DNA of 64,000 bases from assembly GCA_002483145.1 (NCBI GenBank), contig DLHJ01000002.1, positions 372,001 to 436,000 on the forward strand, read 5' to 3'. Made by a program: the position numbers and the translations under genes. Origin of the DNA: Cellvibrio sp. UBA7671. GTDB taxonomy: Bacteria; Pseudomonadota; Gammaproteobacteria; Pseudomonadales; Cellvibrionaceae. Position 1 is the stretch's first letter. Every line of letters starts with the position of its first letter. The notes beneath the pieces were generated by a model, which was not told where the DNA came from, did not search any database, and saw nothing but the letters and a program-made list of their open reading frames with translations. Positions 1 to 9,529 of the stretch are shown piece by piece.

Positions 1-412
1 CGATGGCTATTTGGTAGCGACCGCACTTAAGGCAATTGTTGCACAGCGGTTGGTGCGCCGCATTTGCACAAGCTGCATCCAGCCCTATACACCCGATGCC
101 AATGAACAACAGTTGCTGGCGACTATTGGTAAGGGGCGCGATTTTAGCAATGTTCCGTTTAAACAGGGTGCAGGTTGCCCGCATTGCCACAACACGGGTT
201 ATCGCGGGCGCATCGGTATTTTTGAAATGTTGGAATTAAACCAGGCGATGGCAGAAGCGTTGCGCATGAACGACATCAACGGATTTACCCGCGCCGCTTA
301 CGCAGTTCCCAATTTTGTTACGCTCAGCGAAGCGGCATTAGGTTATGCAATAGAAGGCACTACAACACTCGAAGAAGTGATGACTATTTCAGCGCAAATT
401 GATGATGTCTAA
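1..412 (+). CDS. mshE: MSHA pilus assembly ATPase MshE, C-terminal end (5' partial)
   Basis: This is the last ~137 residues of a GspE/PilB-type secretion ATPase that powers pilus extension at the inner membrane. The reading frame is open to the window edge, starting DGYLVATALKAIVAQRLVRR, so the start and Walker motifs lie outside. A tetracysteine zinc motif is visible (CTSC about residue 28, then CPHC about 37 residues later), followed by the GYRGRIGIFEML segment typical of this family. mshG follows 21 bp downstream. The assignment to MshE rather than PilB rests on the downstream msh gene order. Confidence 0.9.
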   Translation, partial: DGYLVATALKAIVAQRLVRRICTSCIQPYTPDANEQQLLATIGKGRDFSNVPFKQGAGCPHCHNTGYRGRIGIFEMLELNQAMAEALRMNDINGFTRAAYAVPNFVTLSEAALGYAIEGTTTLEEVMTISAQIDDV

Positions 413-433
413 AGCATCAGGTAATAAATAACA

Positions 434-1654
434 ATGGCGATTTATGAGTTCAAAGGCCGCAATGTTGAAGGCCGTTTGATTACCGGACAGTTGGATGCAT
501 CCAGCCAGGATGCTGCCGTCAATCAATTGCTCGGGCGTGGGGTAACACCGGTCGAAGTAAAAGAGTTTATCGAGCAATTGAGTTTGTCTGAGCGTTTTGC
601 ACGCGCCACTAATCGCGGGCGCGTGGAAACCGTCGAACTGATTATGTTTTGCCGCCAAATGCACACCATTACCCGTGCAGGGATTCCCTTGGTAAAAGGC
701 TTGCGTGGTTTATCGGCATCCTTGCGCAATTATGCGTTCCAGCAAGCGTTGAACGATATTGTGGAACGCTTGGAAGCGGGGGTTGAGCTGTCTACTGCAA
801 TGCGTGCCCACCCCAAAATATTTAATAATTTATTTGTCAGTTTGGTGAGTGTGGGGGAAAACTCCGGGCGATTGGATTTGGTGTTCAAGCAGTTGAGTGA
901 ATACATGGAGCGCGATCTGGCGACCATGAAAAGTATCAAAACTGCACTTCGTTATCCTTCGTTTGTATTGATTGCAATCACGATTGCCATTGCGGTCATT
1001 AACATAAAAGTTATTCCCGCATTTGCCGGTATGTTTGCCAAATTTGGTGCGCAGTTACCACTGCCAACTCGCATACTTATTGGTGTCTCTGACTTTTTTG
1101 TCAATTATTGGATGTATGTGTTTGCCATGATCGCGGCAGTCATTGCCTGGACTTATCACTATGTAAATACACCAGAAGGCAGCCGTGTTTGGGGGCGCAA
1201 AAAGCTACGCTTGATTGTGGTGGGCGATATTATCGAGCGTGCATCCCTCGCGCGTTATGCCCGTTCATTTGGTTTGATGTTGAATGCAGGGTTGCCGCTC
1301 TCCAATGCCTTGGAGTTGAGCGCGCGTGCTGTGGATAACCCTTACCTCGGCGATAAAATTCGAGGTATACGCGCTGGTGTCGAACGGGGTGAAGGTTTGT
1401 TCCAAACCCATCTGATCAGCGGCATGTTCACGCCGCTGGTATTGCAGATGATTTCCGTGGGGGAGGAGAGTGGCCAAGTGGATGCTCTGCTGGCTGAAGT
1501 TGCTGCCTTTTATGAAAGTGAAGTGGAATACGATGTTAAACAACTGAGCGACCGGATCGAGCCAATCATGATTGTGATTATGGCCGGTTTCGTCACCGTA
1601 CTTGCGTTGGGTATTTTCCTGCCCATGTGGGATATGTATAGCATTCAAAAGTGA
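434..1654 (+). CDS. mshG: MSHA pilus inner-membrane platform protein MshG
   Basis: This 406-residue GspF/PilC-family protein is the inner-membrane platform that couples the MshE ATPase to pilin assembly. It shows the usual duplicated T2SSF layout: two cytoplasmic helical domains (about 70-190 and 270-395), each with a SVGEnSG/SVGEeSG motif, and three hydrophobic segments (about 175-200, 220-245, 375-400). The N-terminus (MAIYEFKGRNVEGRLITGQL) is the family's normal start, and the length is normal. It sits between mshE and mshF and probably shares their transcript. Confidence 0.93.
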   Translation: MAIYEFKGRNVEGRLITGQLDASSQDAAVNQLLGRGVTPVEVKEFIEQLSLSERFARATNRGRVETVELIMFCRQMHTITRAGIPLVKGLRGLSASLRNYAFQQALNDIVERLEAGVELSTAMRAHPKIFNNLFVSLVSVGENSGRLDLVFKQLSEYMERDLATMKSIKTALRYPSFVLIAITIAIAVINIKVIPAFAGMFAKFGAQLPLPTRILIGVSDFFVNYWMYVFAMIAAVIAWTYHYVNTPEGSRVWGRKKLRLIVVGDIIERASLARYARSFGLMLNAGLPLSNALELSARAVDNPYLGDKIRGIRAGVERGEGLFQTHLISGMFTPLVLQMISVGEESGQVDALLAEVAAFYESEVEYDVKQLSDRIEPIMIVIMAGFVTVLALGIFLPMWDMYSIQK

Positions 1655-1661
1655 GGCGCTT

Positions 1662-2174
1662 TTGATCCAGAGTTACCAGCATGGGCGATTCGAGTTTTTT
1701 GTTGCCGTAATCGTTATCGCGATTATCGCCCTTGCCGCGCTCGGTCGTTATACCTTAATAGCTGAGGATGCGCGAATTTTGAGGCTGGAAATTATATCCC
1801 ACCATTTTATGACGGGTGCCGCCAATGCGCGCATTCAATATCTAGTAACCAATATTGTCGATAAAAGGAGTGAACAAGAACCGCTAGCCCATTCCGGGCA
1901 ATCACTTTATTTTTCGGAGCAGGGCTGGCCGGTATCGGTTGCTGGCCCAGTTACCGAAGATTATCAAGTGACCGATGAAGATTGTTATCAGTTATGGCAG
2001 CAGCTATTACAAAACCCCGCACCCATTGCCAAGGGGGAAGCTGTAAAAAGCCGCTGGGACTATCGCGTATTTGCCAATGCTAATAACTGTCGCTACGAAT
2101 TTACCGATGGATCTGCTTATTTTGATTATTACCCTTTAGATGGCAGGTTAATGTTCATTCCAACAGGTCATTAA
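1662..2174 (+). CDS. mshF: MshF-like MSHA biogenesis protein
   Basis: This ~170-residue protein has one N-terminal membrane segment (VAVIVIAIIALAALG) and a soluble C-terminal part. It resembles MshF mainly by position (between mshG and the pilin) and architecture; sequence recognition is weak. An upstream extension would run back into mshG, so I prefer the TTG at 1662, seven bases after the mshG stop, which gives MLIQSYQHGRFEFF. The start is uncertain because no strong ribosome-binding site is present. It may help anchor the assembly complex. Confidence 0.65.
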   Translation: MIQSYQHGRFEFFVAVIVIAIIALAALGRYTLIAEDARILRLEIISHHFMTGAANARIQYLVTNIVDKRSEQEPLAHSGQSLYFSEQGWPVSVAGPVTEDYQVTDEDCYQLWQQLLQNPAPIAKGEAVKSRWDYRVFANANNCRYEFTDGSAYFDYYPLDGRLMFIPTGH

Positions 2175-2369
2175 CGCTTAAATATTAATTAGTTTATAAA
2201 CTGGCGTTCTTGAGAGTTTTAGCTATATTTTGTTTTAACCACATGAGTTTTTGTTCGTAAATACCATAGGCATTTTCGAACCCCAAGGATGTCCAACCTA
2301 CAAGGCTGGGCTTTATTCAGCCAGCCACACAATGTTTAATGTTTTTTTTAATGGCGCGGAGTCTTGTTT

Positions 2370-2759
2370 ATGAAACAGCAATCTGGTTTTACGTTGATCG
2401 AGTTAATTGCGGTAATTGTAATTTTGGGGATTTTGGCTGCGACGGCATTGCCGAGATTTGTAGATTTATCGGATGCGGCAGAGCAGGCAGCTGTTGATGG
2501 CGTGGCTGGTGCATTGGCTAGTGCGGCGGCATTGAATCATGCAAACAATATTGCTAATGATGCAGGTCTTCCAACGCAGACTGCTTTAGTCTCCGTGGCT
2601 GCGTGCCCTGATGTGGCAGGTGCCCTTGAAGGTGGGTTGCCTTCAGCCGATTATGTCATCACACCTGCAACAGCTATTGCCGAAGGCGCGACCGGGGCAT
2701 GCGTCGTTACCTTTCAAGGTAGAACCGCCAACTTTACTGCCTATGGCGTTACACCTTAA
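2370..2759 (+). CDS. mshA: Type IV pilin, MSHA major pilin-like (MshA/MshB)
   Basis: This 129-residue type IV prepilin has a six-residue leader (MKQQSG) cut before FTLIELIAVIVILGILAATALP, the hydrophobic helix that packs the pilus core; Glu at +5 is present. Two cysteines in the C-terminal part (ACPDV and GACVV) could form the usual pilin loop. The ATG at 2370 is chosen because GGAG at 2358-2361 lies 8 bases upstream; the in-frame TTG at 2364 is too close to it. It is the first small pilin of the cluster and the best candidate for the main subunit. Only one gene stands where Vibrio has mshB and mshA. Confidence 0.85.
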   Translation: MKQQSGFTLIELIAVIVILGILAATALPRFVDLSDAAEQAAVDGVAGALASAAALNHANNIANDAGLPTQTALVSVAACPDVAGALEGGLPSADYVITPATAIAEGATGACVVTFQGRTANFTAYGVTP

Positions 2760-2786
2760 TCTTATAAATCGTAACCATGAAAGTGC

Positions 2787-3215
2787 ATGAAAAATACTCT
2801 CCGAGGATTTACATTAATTGAACTAGTTACTGTAATGATTCTGGTAGGAATTTTATCGATTACTCTTTTCACCCGGTTAGGTTCTGCAGGTACAGCAGCA
2901 ATACAATCAGGCCGCGATGATCTCATCGCGGCCTTATTTTTTGCTCAACAACAAGCAATGATGCGTAGCAATATTTCTGTAGTGCTCACCGCAAACTCTG
3001 TAAGCGTCAATGAAAATAATACCCCCATCGCCGTCAGTAACGATTTTTATCCGTTGACGATGCCAGCGGGTGTGAGCCTGCCAGCACTGACATTGAATTA
3101 CGATAAATTAGGCCGTACTACTGCGACACAAATAGTCCTGACCGGTTCAGGCAATAGCAGCGGTGTTACTGCAACCATTCAAGTTGATGCCAGTGGTTAT
3201 GCTTATGCGCAATAA
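2787..3215 (+). CDS. mshC: MSHA minor pilin MshC (GspH/FimT-like)
   Basis: This 142-residue pseudopilin has leader MKNTLRG, then FTLIELVTVMILVGILSITLF with Glu at +5. The domain beyond the helix (RDDLIAALFFAQQQAMMRSN) is the GspH/FimT-type pattern of a minor pilin. Minor pilins of this set are thought to prime assembly or sit at the pilus tip. It lies 27 bp after mshA, and its last codons overlap the start of mshD by 11 bp, so the two are translationally linked. Confidence 0.85.
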   Translation: MKNTLRGFTLIELVTVMILVGILSITLFTRLGSAGTAAIQSGRDDLIAALFFAQQQAMMRSNISVVLTANSVSVNENNTPIAVSNDFYPLTMPAGVSLPALTLNYDKLGRTTATQIVLTGSGNSSGVTATIQVDASGYAYAQ

Positions 3216-3651
3216 ATTGCTAATGCATCGCATTCGAATATCAGGTGTTAGCTTGATTGAGATGATTGTTTTTATTGTGGTGGTGAGTATTGCATTGCTG
3301 GCGTTGGTGGGTGTTTATCGTCAAGCCACTATCACCAATGTTGATCCGATAATTCGTACTCAGGCGTTGGAAGCCGCACAATCGCTGTTGGATGAAATTC
3401 TTTCGCTGAGATATTCTGAAAACACACCCACTGGCGGAATTCCCGCGTGTACTGCGTGTGATGATACGCCCGATGCTAACATGAACGATGTAGATGATTA
3501 CCGCAATTGGAACGATGCACCTTACGCGGGCTATACGCGTGCCGTTACTGTTGAAACTAATGCGGCGAATTCTATCAAACTCATTACCGTTCGAGTTGCC
3601 ACGCCGACGGGTGAAACCATTTTGTTAGCGGCTGAGCGAGCGAATTTTTAG
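3205..3651 (+). CDS. mshD: MSHA minor pilin MshD
   Basis: This ~148-residue prepilin-like protein has a leader ending in Gly before VSLIEMIVFIVVVSIALLALVGV; Glu at +5 is kept. The chosen ATG at 3205 overlaps the mshC stop by 11 bp; an in-frame ATG at 3223 would give a shorter leader. A CTACD pair of cysteines lies mid-protein. Its stop codon shares one base with the mshO GTG start. Family role: minor pilin of the MSHA pilus. Confidence 0.82.
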   Translation: MRNKLLMHRIRISGVSLIEMIVFIVVVSIALLALVGVYRQATITNVDPIIRTQALEAAQSLLDEILSLRYSENTPTGGIPACTACDDTPDANMNDVDDYRNWNDAPYAGYTRAVTVETNAANSIKLITVRVATPTGETILLAAERANF

Positions 3652-4454
3652 TGAAACATTATTTGCTAAAAGCAAAAGGAATTTTACTCACTCCAGGAAT
3701 CCGCTCGTCAGGTTTTACACTGATCGAATTAATCACGGTTATTGTTCTCCTTTCCATTCTTTCCACTATCGGAACTGGCTTTGTGGTGAAAACTACAGAG
3801 GCTTATCAGCGCACCCAAAACCGAGCTTTAATAGTTAATACCTCACGCCAGGCATTGGAGCGGATGACACGACAGTTGCGAATTGCATTACCTTATTCAG
3901 TGCGCGTAACCAATGGTGGTAATTGCCTTGAGTTTATGCCGATTGCAGCCGGTGGAAATTATTTTGATCCTGTTCCCGATAATGAAAACCTTGCGGCGCC
4001 ACGTAACAGTATTCCTGCTTCACCTGTCCCAGTTCCTGCTGATTTTGGAACTCCCATTTTTGTGACTATAGGCGCTATGTCGGCCGCTGAAATATATGGC
4101 ACTACGGCGGTATCCCGCGAGGGTTATGCCGGGGGTAATATTACCTTGAGTGCCGCCAAACGTTGGCAGCGGAATTCTATCAATAGGCGTTATTACTTAC
4201 TGGATAATCCCCAAGCGTTTTGTGTGGTGAGTAATGTGCTTCGTTTTTATCAGGGTATTGATGTTGCTAGCGCAAATGTGGATGTGACTGGTGCAAGCGA
4301 TATTATTGCGCGTAATGTTTCTGCTACTGTTCCTTTTACTTTGGCTGCAGGTACTGAAAACCGCAACACTGCCATTATAATTTCACTGGATTTTTCCAGC
4401 GGTGGTGAAACGATTAACTTTACACAGAGGGTGCTAATTCGCAATGTGCCCTAA
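3651..4454 (+). CDS. mshO: MSHA minor pilin MshO
   Basis: This 267-residue minor pilin starts at GTG, sharing a base with the mshD stop. Its long leader (about 21 residues) ends in SSG before FTLIELITVIVLLSILSTIG. The rest has the GspJ-like pattern RQALERMTRQLRIALPYSVR, then a beta-rich region with a single Cys pair (GNCLEF, FCVVSN). It overlaps mshP by 11 bp. It probably belongs to the tip-initiating minor-pilin complex. Confidence 0.85.
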   Translation: MKHYLLKAKGILLTPGIRSSGFTLIELITVIVLLSILSTIGTGFVVKTTEAYQRTQNRALIVNTSRQALERMTRQLRIALPYSVRVTNGGNCLEFMPIAAGGNYFDPVPDNENLAAPRNSIPASPVPVPADFGTPIFVTIGAMSAAEIYGTTAVSREGYAGGNITLSAAKRWQRNSINRRYYLLDNPQAFCVVSNVLRFYQGIDVASANVDVTGASDIIARNVSATVPFTLAAGTENRNTAIIISLDFSSGGETINFTQRVLIRNVP

Positions 4455-4950
4455 TCAATTTCCGGACTCATCTTATCGTGACCAGCGCGGGTTTTTATTG
4501 CCATTGGCATTATTTATTTTGGTGGTTATGGGTGTTTTGGCATTAACTATTTCACGTACAGCGACGCAAACCAATACGTCCACTATTCAGGAATTCATTA
4601 ATATCCAATCATTTTATGCTGCTGAGAGTGGTGCGCAACGTGGTATGCAGGCGTTATTTCTAACAACGGCCAATCGCCAGGCAACCGATCAAGCTTGCGT
4701 TAACATGGCGATCAATCAGAATTTTGCCAATATAGATGGTCTTCAGGCATGCACTGCCACTGTGATTTGTACTTGTATCTATCAGAATAACAGCGCTTGC
4801 GCTCCCGCTGTAGGTACTAATTATTTGCAGACATCGGCTGTTGGTGTAACAAGAAGTTTTTACACAATCAGAAGCGTTGGCACCTGCGGACCGGGCGATC
4901 ATTATCGCGCGGTCCGTACTATTGAAGTCGGCGCTTTCCGGGAGCAGTAA
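4444..4950 (+). CDS. mshP: MSHA biogenesis protein MshP (PilX-like)
   Basis: This 168-residue protein has an N-terminal hydrophobic helix (QRGFLLPLALFILVVMGVLALT) followed by FYAAESGAQRGMQALF, the signature of PilX/MshP proteins. Unlike the true pilins it lacks Glu at +5, which is usual for this family. Several cysteines lie in the C-terminal half (ICTCIY, SACAPA). It overlaps the mshO 3' end by 11 bp and is followed after 3 bp by mshQ, which it may help present on the pilus. Confidence 0.82.
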   Translation: MCPNQFPDSSYRDQRGFLLPLALFILVVMGVLALTISRTATQTNTSTIQEFINIQSFYAAESGAQRGMQALFLTTANRQATDQACVNMAINQNFANIDGLQACTATVICTCIYQNNSACAPAVGTNYLQTSAVGVTRSFYTIRSVGTCGPGDHYRAVRTIEVGAFREQ

Positions 4951-4953
4951 TAA

Positions 4954-7900
4954 ATGCGCATAACATTTTATTTATCCCGATATCTAGTGAATCAAAAAAT
5001 ACAATGGATCGTCTTGTTATGGTCAATTGTGTTTCCATCAATTGTGAATGCTGCGACTTATAATCTCACGTCAGGTTCTTATCCTCCATGTAGTACGAGT
5101 TGGAGTGTTTCAGGCACTACCTACACCTGTAATGGTAATGGGCGAGTGACTTTGGCATCGGGTGATATCCTGACATCCAATACCACCATTACCATTTCTG
5201 CTAACAACGGTTTTTCGCTGAATAACAACACAATTGGGTCCAGTAGCAACCGTATCAACCTCACGTCTACTTACGGCTCTCATGACGCTTCTGCTACTAC
5301 GACTATTTGGGGCAACTTGACTAGTAGTGGCGCAGTTACGCTGGTTGGCACCACAGTTAATGGCACGGTCACCACCAATGGTGATATTAATTTAACCGGT
5401 GGTGGTGTAACCGGGTTGGTGAGGAGTAACAACAATACCATCACCACTAATGGCACGAATTTAGGTGGTGGTGCGACTGCACAATCCGGTATGTCAATTA
5501 CGGGTGGAACTTTAGCCGGAAACTTTGTGATGACCTCGAACAATCCACTCACGTTATCGGGAGTGGCAATGACGAGCGGCAGTATTTCCGGAGCTAGTAC
5601 TGTGACTATTCAAAACGGCAGTGTGTTGGGTTCAGGCTCCTCGTCAATCAGTATCAGTAGTACGAGTGGAGCGATTACGGTTAATAATTCTGTTGTGTAT
5701 GGGAGTTTAACGGCCCCAAATTATTCAACAGTAAATGTGACCAACGGCGGAGCTGTATATGGCACCTGCTCACCGGGTTCAACACCGGCAAATGCATGTG
5801 GCTCCGCACCGCCATCGCCGATGAATTGCCCGGCCGGGGTATCCAGCGGAATAACAGGAAATTATTACAACAACCGCACACTCACCGAGCCTTCAACTGC
5901 GACACGCAGTGATGCACCGATTGATTTTAATTGGGCCACTGCTGCACCGGGGCCAAGCGGTATTAGCGCCGATAATTTTTCTACTCGATGGACCGGGTAT
6001 GTACGTGTTACTCAATCGGGTTCGTATCGTTTTCAGACGGTATCTGATGACGGCGTACGTTTGTATGTGAATGGTAATTTGGTGATTGATCGCTGGAATG
6101 ATCATTCGGCAGCAACGGACACAACGGTTGATATCCCTTTAGTTGCAGGTAGCGCTTATACCTTGGTATTGGAATATTACGAAGCTGGTGGTGATGCAGT
6201 TATACGTTTGAATTGGCGATTGCCTGGGGCAAGTTCTTATGTCGCTATTCCCGGTGGCCCATTACCGGCTATGGGGGCGGGTTTATATGAGTGCGCGCCA
6301 GTTACCACACCGCCAGTAGCATCATGCCCTACAACCTTAACGGCAGGTATTACGGGCGATTATTTCAATAATCAATCGCTGACTGCGCCTGTGACCAGCA
6401 GAAGATCTGATGGCCCCATTAATTTTGACTGGGGCACTGGTGCTCCCGGGCCCACCGGTATTGGTGCCAATGCTTTTTCTGTTCGATGGGACGGCTACGT
6501 GCATGTTACGCAGTCGGGTGTTCACCGATTCCAAACCAATTCCGATGATGGTGTGCGATTGACAGTGAACGGTGTTTTACTAATTGATCAATGGAATGAT
6601 CATGCTGCAACAATACATACGTCTGCTGCAGTGAATTTGGTTGCAGGCAATAGTTATCCCATTAAATTGGAATATTACGAAAATGGCGGCTTTGCAGTAG
6701 CGCAATTGCGATGGCAAACGCCGGGCAGTGGATCTTATGTGGATATTCCTCGCGGTACGGGTTCTTCATCAATATCGGCGGCTGGGCTTTATGAGTGCGT
6801 TACAACACCGGCCTCTTATTTAATTAATCACAATGCAACTGGAATTACTTGCGCTGCAGAGGCGGTGACTGTGTCTGCACGGAATTCATTGGGTGTTGTT
6901 TACAATCCGCCAGCCGGCACCCTGGTTACCCTCAGTACAACTCCTGCAACAGGTGTTTGGGTTGGTGGAAATACCTTTACGTTCACGGGTAACGAATCCA
7001 GTTTTACAAAATATTTGCGACAGACAACGCCGGGTACTTTAACGATTAAGGCTGAGAGCGCAACAGCATCGAATACATCAACAATTACGTTTGTTGATAC
7101 CGTATTGCGGATTGCACTTAATTCGGCACTCGCTGATATTCCTACGCAAGTTGCCAGTGTAAATGGCAGTGCGATTGCAAAGGTGATTAGTACCAACCCA
7201 AAAACAGGTGTATGTGAAGCGATAGTTGCATCAAGAACGCTTCAAACAGGATTAGGATTTACCTGTAATAATCCAACCTCTTGTGTAGGCAGCCAAACCT
7301 TTAACGTGAATGGGGCACAGATCGCTGCCAACAATAATGCTGTTGCGGTTACTTACAATAATGTGAATTTGACGTTCAATGCGAATGGCGAGGCACCCAT
7401 GACAATTAATTATTCTGACGTTGGTCAGGTTACATTGCATGGTCGATTAAAAATTGACGCATCTGGAAATAATCCGGAGTTAACAATATCAGCTAGTAGC
7501 AACCCATTTGTGGTTAAACCTTACACCTTAGCTGTAACCTCGGTTGCTCAGACAGCCTCACCATTTAAGCCTAATCCTGCTGGTACCAGCGATCCTACAA
7601 AAGGTTTTATTCCAGCGGGGGAAAAATTCACAGTAAATGTGCAAGCGCGTAATGCATTAGGTGCAACTACTCCGAATTTCGGGAATGAAATTCTTGTAAG
7701 TGGGTTATCTGTGGAGCGGAACAAAATTCAATTGCAAATGGGATGCCCAGAGCGGGATGATGTCAGTGATCCTGCGTGTGTAGTCAGAAAACCAGACTAC
7801 CCTACAGGTGGTGTTTCCGGTCAGCTTATCATTGGTGATGATCTTAATGGCGATAATATTGTCGATGTTCCTTTTCCGTATGGCGCACTGTCCGCCGGTG

Positions 7901-9027
7901 CGACAATTCCAAGGATATGGAATGAAGTGGGGAGTTTCAGATTAGAGCCCAGCCTCTCAGGTACGGGATACTTGGGACAGGGCAATGTACCCTACATCAC
8001 ACCGAGCGGCGTCATTGGACGTTTCTATCCGGATAGATTTGAACTCACTCCATCACCCATTGTGAATAGTTGTGGCACAAATTTTAGTTATATGGAACAT
8101 CCCAATATTCGAGTTGCCTTTTCCGCAAGGGCATTAAATGTTGCTGATGAGGCTGTGCAAAATTACGATAATCAGAATTTTAATTTTATAACGGCAGATG
8201 TTGAGCACGTTTTAAAAGATTTGAATGCAGTCCTGGATGCTTCAGCGGACATAAGTAATCGCCTCAGTGTACAAAATGTAGCTGAGTGGAGTGGCGGGCA
8301 ATTAACGTTCAGTGATCCGGCTGTGATGTTTCAACGCGCTAGAAATCCTTCCAATAATGTATTGGTTGAAGCGCCTTTTAATAATAGCTTGCAGCTGGGT
8401 GTTAAATTGCTATCGAGTGATCCCGTCGCACAAGATGAGGATATGCAAGCAAATGAGGTTGACCCATGTTCTCCGAATTGTGATGCACATTCATTAGGTG
8501 TATTTAATGATATGCGGTTTGGTCGCTTGCGTTTGGATAGTGCTTTCGGATCGGGTGTTGCCGACTTGCCTGTCACATTTATTACTGAATATTGGACGGG
8601 TAGTTTTTGGGCCAAAAATACAGCTGACTCTTGTACTGCAATTACACGAAATAATATTTTATATGATGTTACTGAAACGCCAATCAGTACCAATGGGAAT
8701 TTGAATGTTTCTTTGGTTGGTGGAACAACGACAGGTATATATGCATCTATAAATGCTACTTCGGTAAATTTTAACTCCGGTGATGCGCGACACAGATTCG
8801 CTGCACCTGGTGATGAAGTGGAAGATTCATTTCCTGTGCGTGTTAACTTGGCCTCTTATCCATGGCTGACAGCTGACTGGAATCAGGCGAACAATGTACC
8901 CTCAAATGAACAGTGTAATCCTCTGCCGCCCACTTTGCCTGATACTGATTGCAGCCTCAGGGCAACGATTGGTTTTGGACAATACCGCGGCCATGACCGT
9001 GTAATTTATTGGCGTGAAAGATTTTAA
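4954..9027 (+). CDS. mshQ: MshQ-like pilus tip protein with two PA14 domains
   Basis: This 1357-residue exported protein has a signal peptide (about 1-33, cut after SIVNA). Residues ~35-280 are a low-complexity Ser/Thr/Asn/Gly-rich beta-helix-like region. Two tandem PA14-type domains follow (about 290-440 and 459-613), both with the SDDGVRL-VNG-WNDH pattern that often binds sugars. The rest matches the MshQ/DUF6701 C-terminal region, ending in a GFGQYRGHDRVIYWRE motif typical of that family. It is the last gene of the pilus operon. Role inferred: a large tip adhesin of the MSHA pilus; the PA14 pair suggests glycan binding. Confidence 0.85.
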   Translation: MRITFYLSRYLVNQKIQWIVLLWSIVFPSIVNAATYNLTSGSYPPCSTSWSVSGTTYTCNGNGRVTLASGDILTSNTTITISANNGFSLNNNTIGSSSNRINLTSTYGSHDASATTTIWGNLTSSGAVTLVGTTVNGTVTTNGDINLTGGGVTGLVRSNNNTITTNGTNLGGGATAQSGMSITGGTLAGNFVMTSNNPLTLSGVAMTSGSISGASTVTIQNGSVLGSGSSSISISSTSGAITVNNSVVYGSLTAPNYSTVNVTNGGAVYGTCSPGSTPANACGSAPPSPMNCPAGVSSGITGNYYNNRTLTEPSTATRSDAPIDFNWATAAPGPSGISADNFSTRWTGYVRVTQSGSYRFQTVSDDGVRLYVNGNLVIDRWNDHSAATDTTVDIPLVAGSAYTLVLEYYEAGGDAVIRLNWRLPGASSYVAIPGGPLPAMGAGLYECAPVTTPPVASCPTTLTAGITGDYFNNQSLTAPVTSRRSDGPINFDWGTGAPGPTGIGANAFSVRWDGYVHVTQSGVHRFQTNSDDGVRLTVNGVLLIDQWNDHAATIHTSAAVNLVAGNSYPIKLEYYENGGFAVAQLRWQTPGSGSYVDIPRGTGSSSISAAGLYECVTTPASYLINHNATGITCAAEAVTVSARNSLGVVYNPPAGTLVTLSTTPATGVWVGGNTFTFTGNESSFTKYLRQTTPGTLTIKAESATASNTSTITFVDTVLRIALNSALADIPTQVASVNGSAIAKVISTNPKTGVCEAIVASRTLQTGLGFTCNNPTSCVGSQTFNVNGAQIAANNNAVAVTYNNVNLTFNANGEAPMTINYSDVGQVTLHGRLKIDASGNNPELTISASSNPFVVKPYTLAVTSVAQTASPFKPNPAGTSDPTKGFIPAGEKFTVNVQARNALGATTPNFGNEILVSGLSVERNKIQLQMGCPERDDVSDPACVVRKPDYPTGGVSGQLIIGDDLNGDNIVDVPFPYGALSAGATIPRIWNEVGSFRLEPSLSGTGYLGQGNVPYITPSGVIGRFYPDRFELTPSPIVNSCGTNFSYMEHPNIRVAFSARALNVADEAVQNYDNQNFNFITADVEHVLKDLNAVLDASADISNRLSVQNVAEWSGGQLTFSDPAVMFQRARNPSNNVLVEAPFNNSLQLGVKLLSSDPVAQDEDMQANEVDPCSPNCDAHSLGVFNDMRFGRLRLDSAFGSGVADLPVTFITEYWTGSFWAKNTADSCTAITRNNILYDVTETPISTNGNLNVSLVGGTTTGIYASINATSVNFNSGDARHRFAAPGDEVEDSFPVRVNLASYPWLTADWNQANNVPSNEQCNPLPPTLPDTDCSLRATIGFGQYRGHDRVIYWRERF

Positions 9028-9046
9028 TTGAGTTTAAAATTTATTT

Positions 9047-9457
9047 ATGGAAATGACCATCACTACTCCAAGTTTATTATTCCCTGCAATTTCATTATTG
9101 ATGCTGGCCTACACCAATCGTTTTGTGACTCTTGCGAATGTGATTCGTCAATTAAGCAATTTGGAAAATGCACCTAGTCGCGACATTGTAATTCGCCAAA
9201 TTGAAAATTTGCGTATCCGTATGACGGTAATCCGGTTGATGCAGGCATTTGGTGTGTTGTCATTTGTGTTTTGTACGCTGTCGATGTTTTCTCTATTGCT
9301 GTCTTTTCTTTCGGCGGGAATGTATTTGTTCGCTATCAGTCTGATTTTGTTGGTGATCTCGCTATTGTTTTCATTTTATGAGGTCAATATTTCTACTACA
9401 GCAATCAACATCGAATTGGAAAAGTTTGATGAGGAGCTGAAAAAGCGAAAGCACTGA
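9047..9457 (+). CDS. DUF2721 family membrane protein
   Basis: This 136-residue protein has two or three hydrophobic segments (about 8-28, 68-90, 92-112) and a charged C-terminal tail (FDEELKKRKH). The pattern LLFPAISLLMLAYTNRF near the start and the RMTVIRLMQAFGVLSF segment match the DUF2721 family, whose function is unknown. It is 19 bp after mshQ and ends before a strong terminator, so it may be co-transcribed with the pilus genes without being part of the pilus. Confidence 0.75.
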   Translation: MEMTITTPSLLFPAISLLMLAYTNRFVTLANVIRQLSNLENAPSRDIVIRQIENLRIRMTVIRLMQAFGVLSFVFCTLSMFSLLLSFLSAGMYLFAISLILLVISLLFSFYEVNISTTAINIELEKFDEELKKRKH

Positions 9458-9483
9458 TGGCTAACAATGGCATAAATGCTATG

Positions 9484-9511
9484 AACAGGGGCCACAAGTG
9501 TGGCCCCTGTT
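9484..9511. terminator. Bidirectional hairpin terminator
   Basis: A perfect 13-bp inverted repeat (AACAGGGGCCACA, two-base centre, TGTGGCCCCTGTT) lies between the convergent DUF2721 gene and gcvR-like gene. It is GC-rich in the stem with short T-tracts outside, so it can serve both directions. Confidence 0.8.
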
Positions 9512-9529
9512 GTTAGTGGTGGCGCAGAT

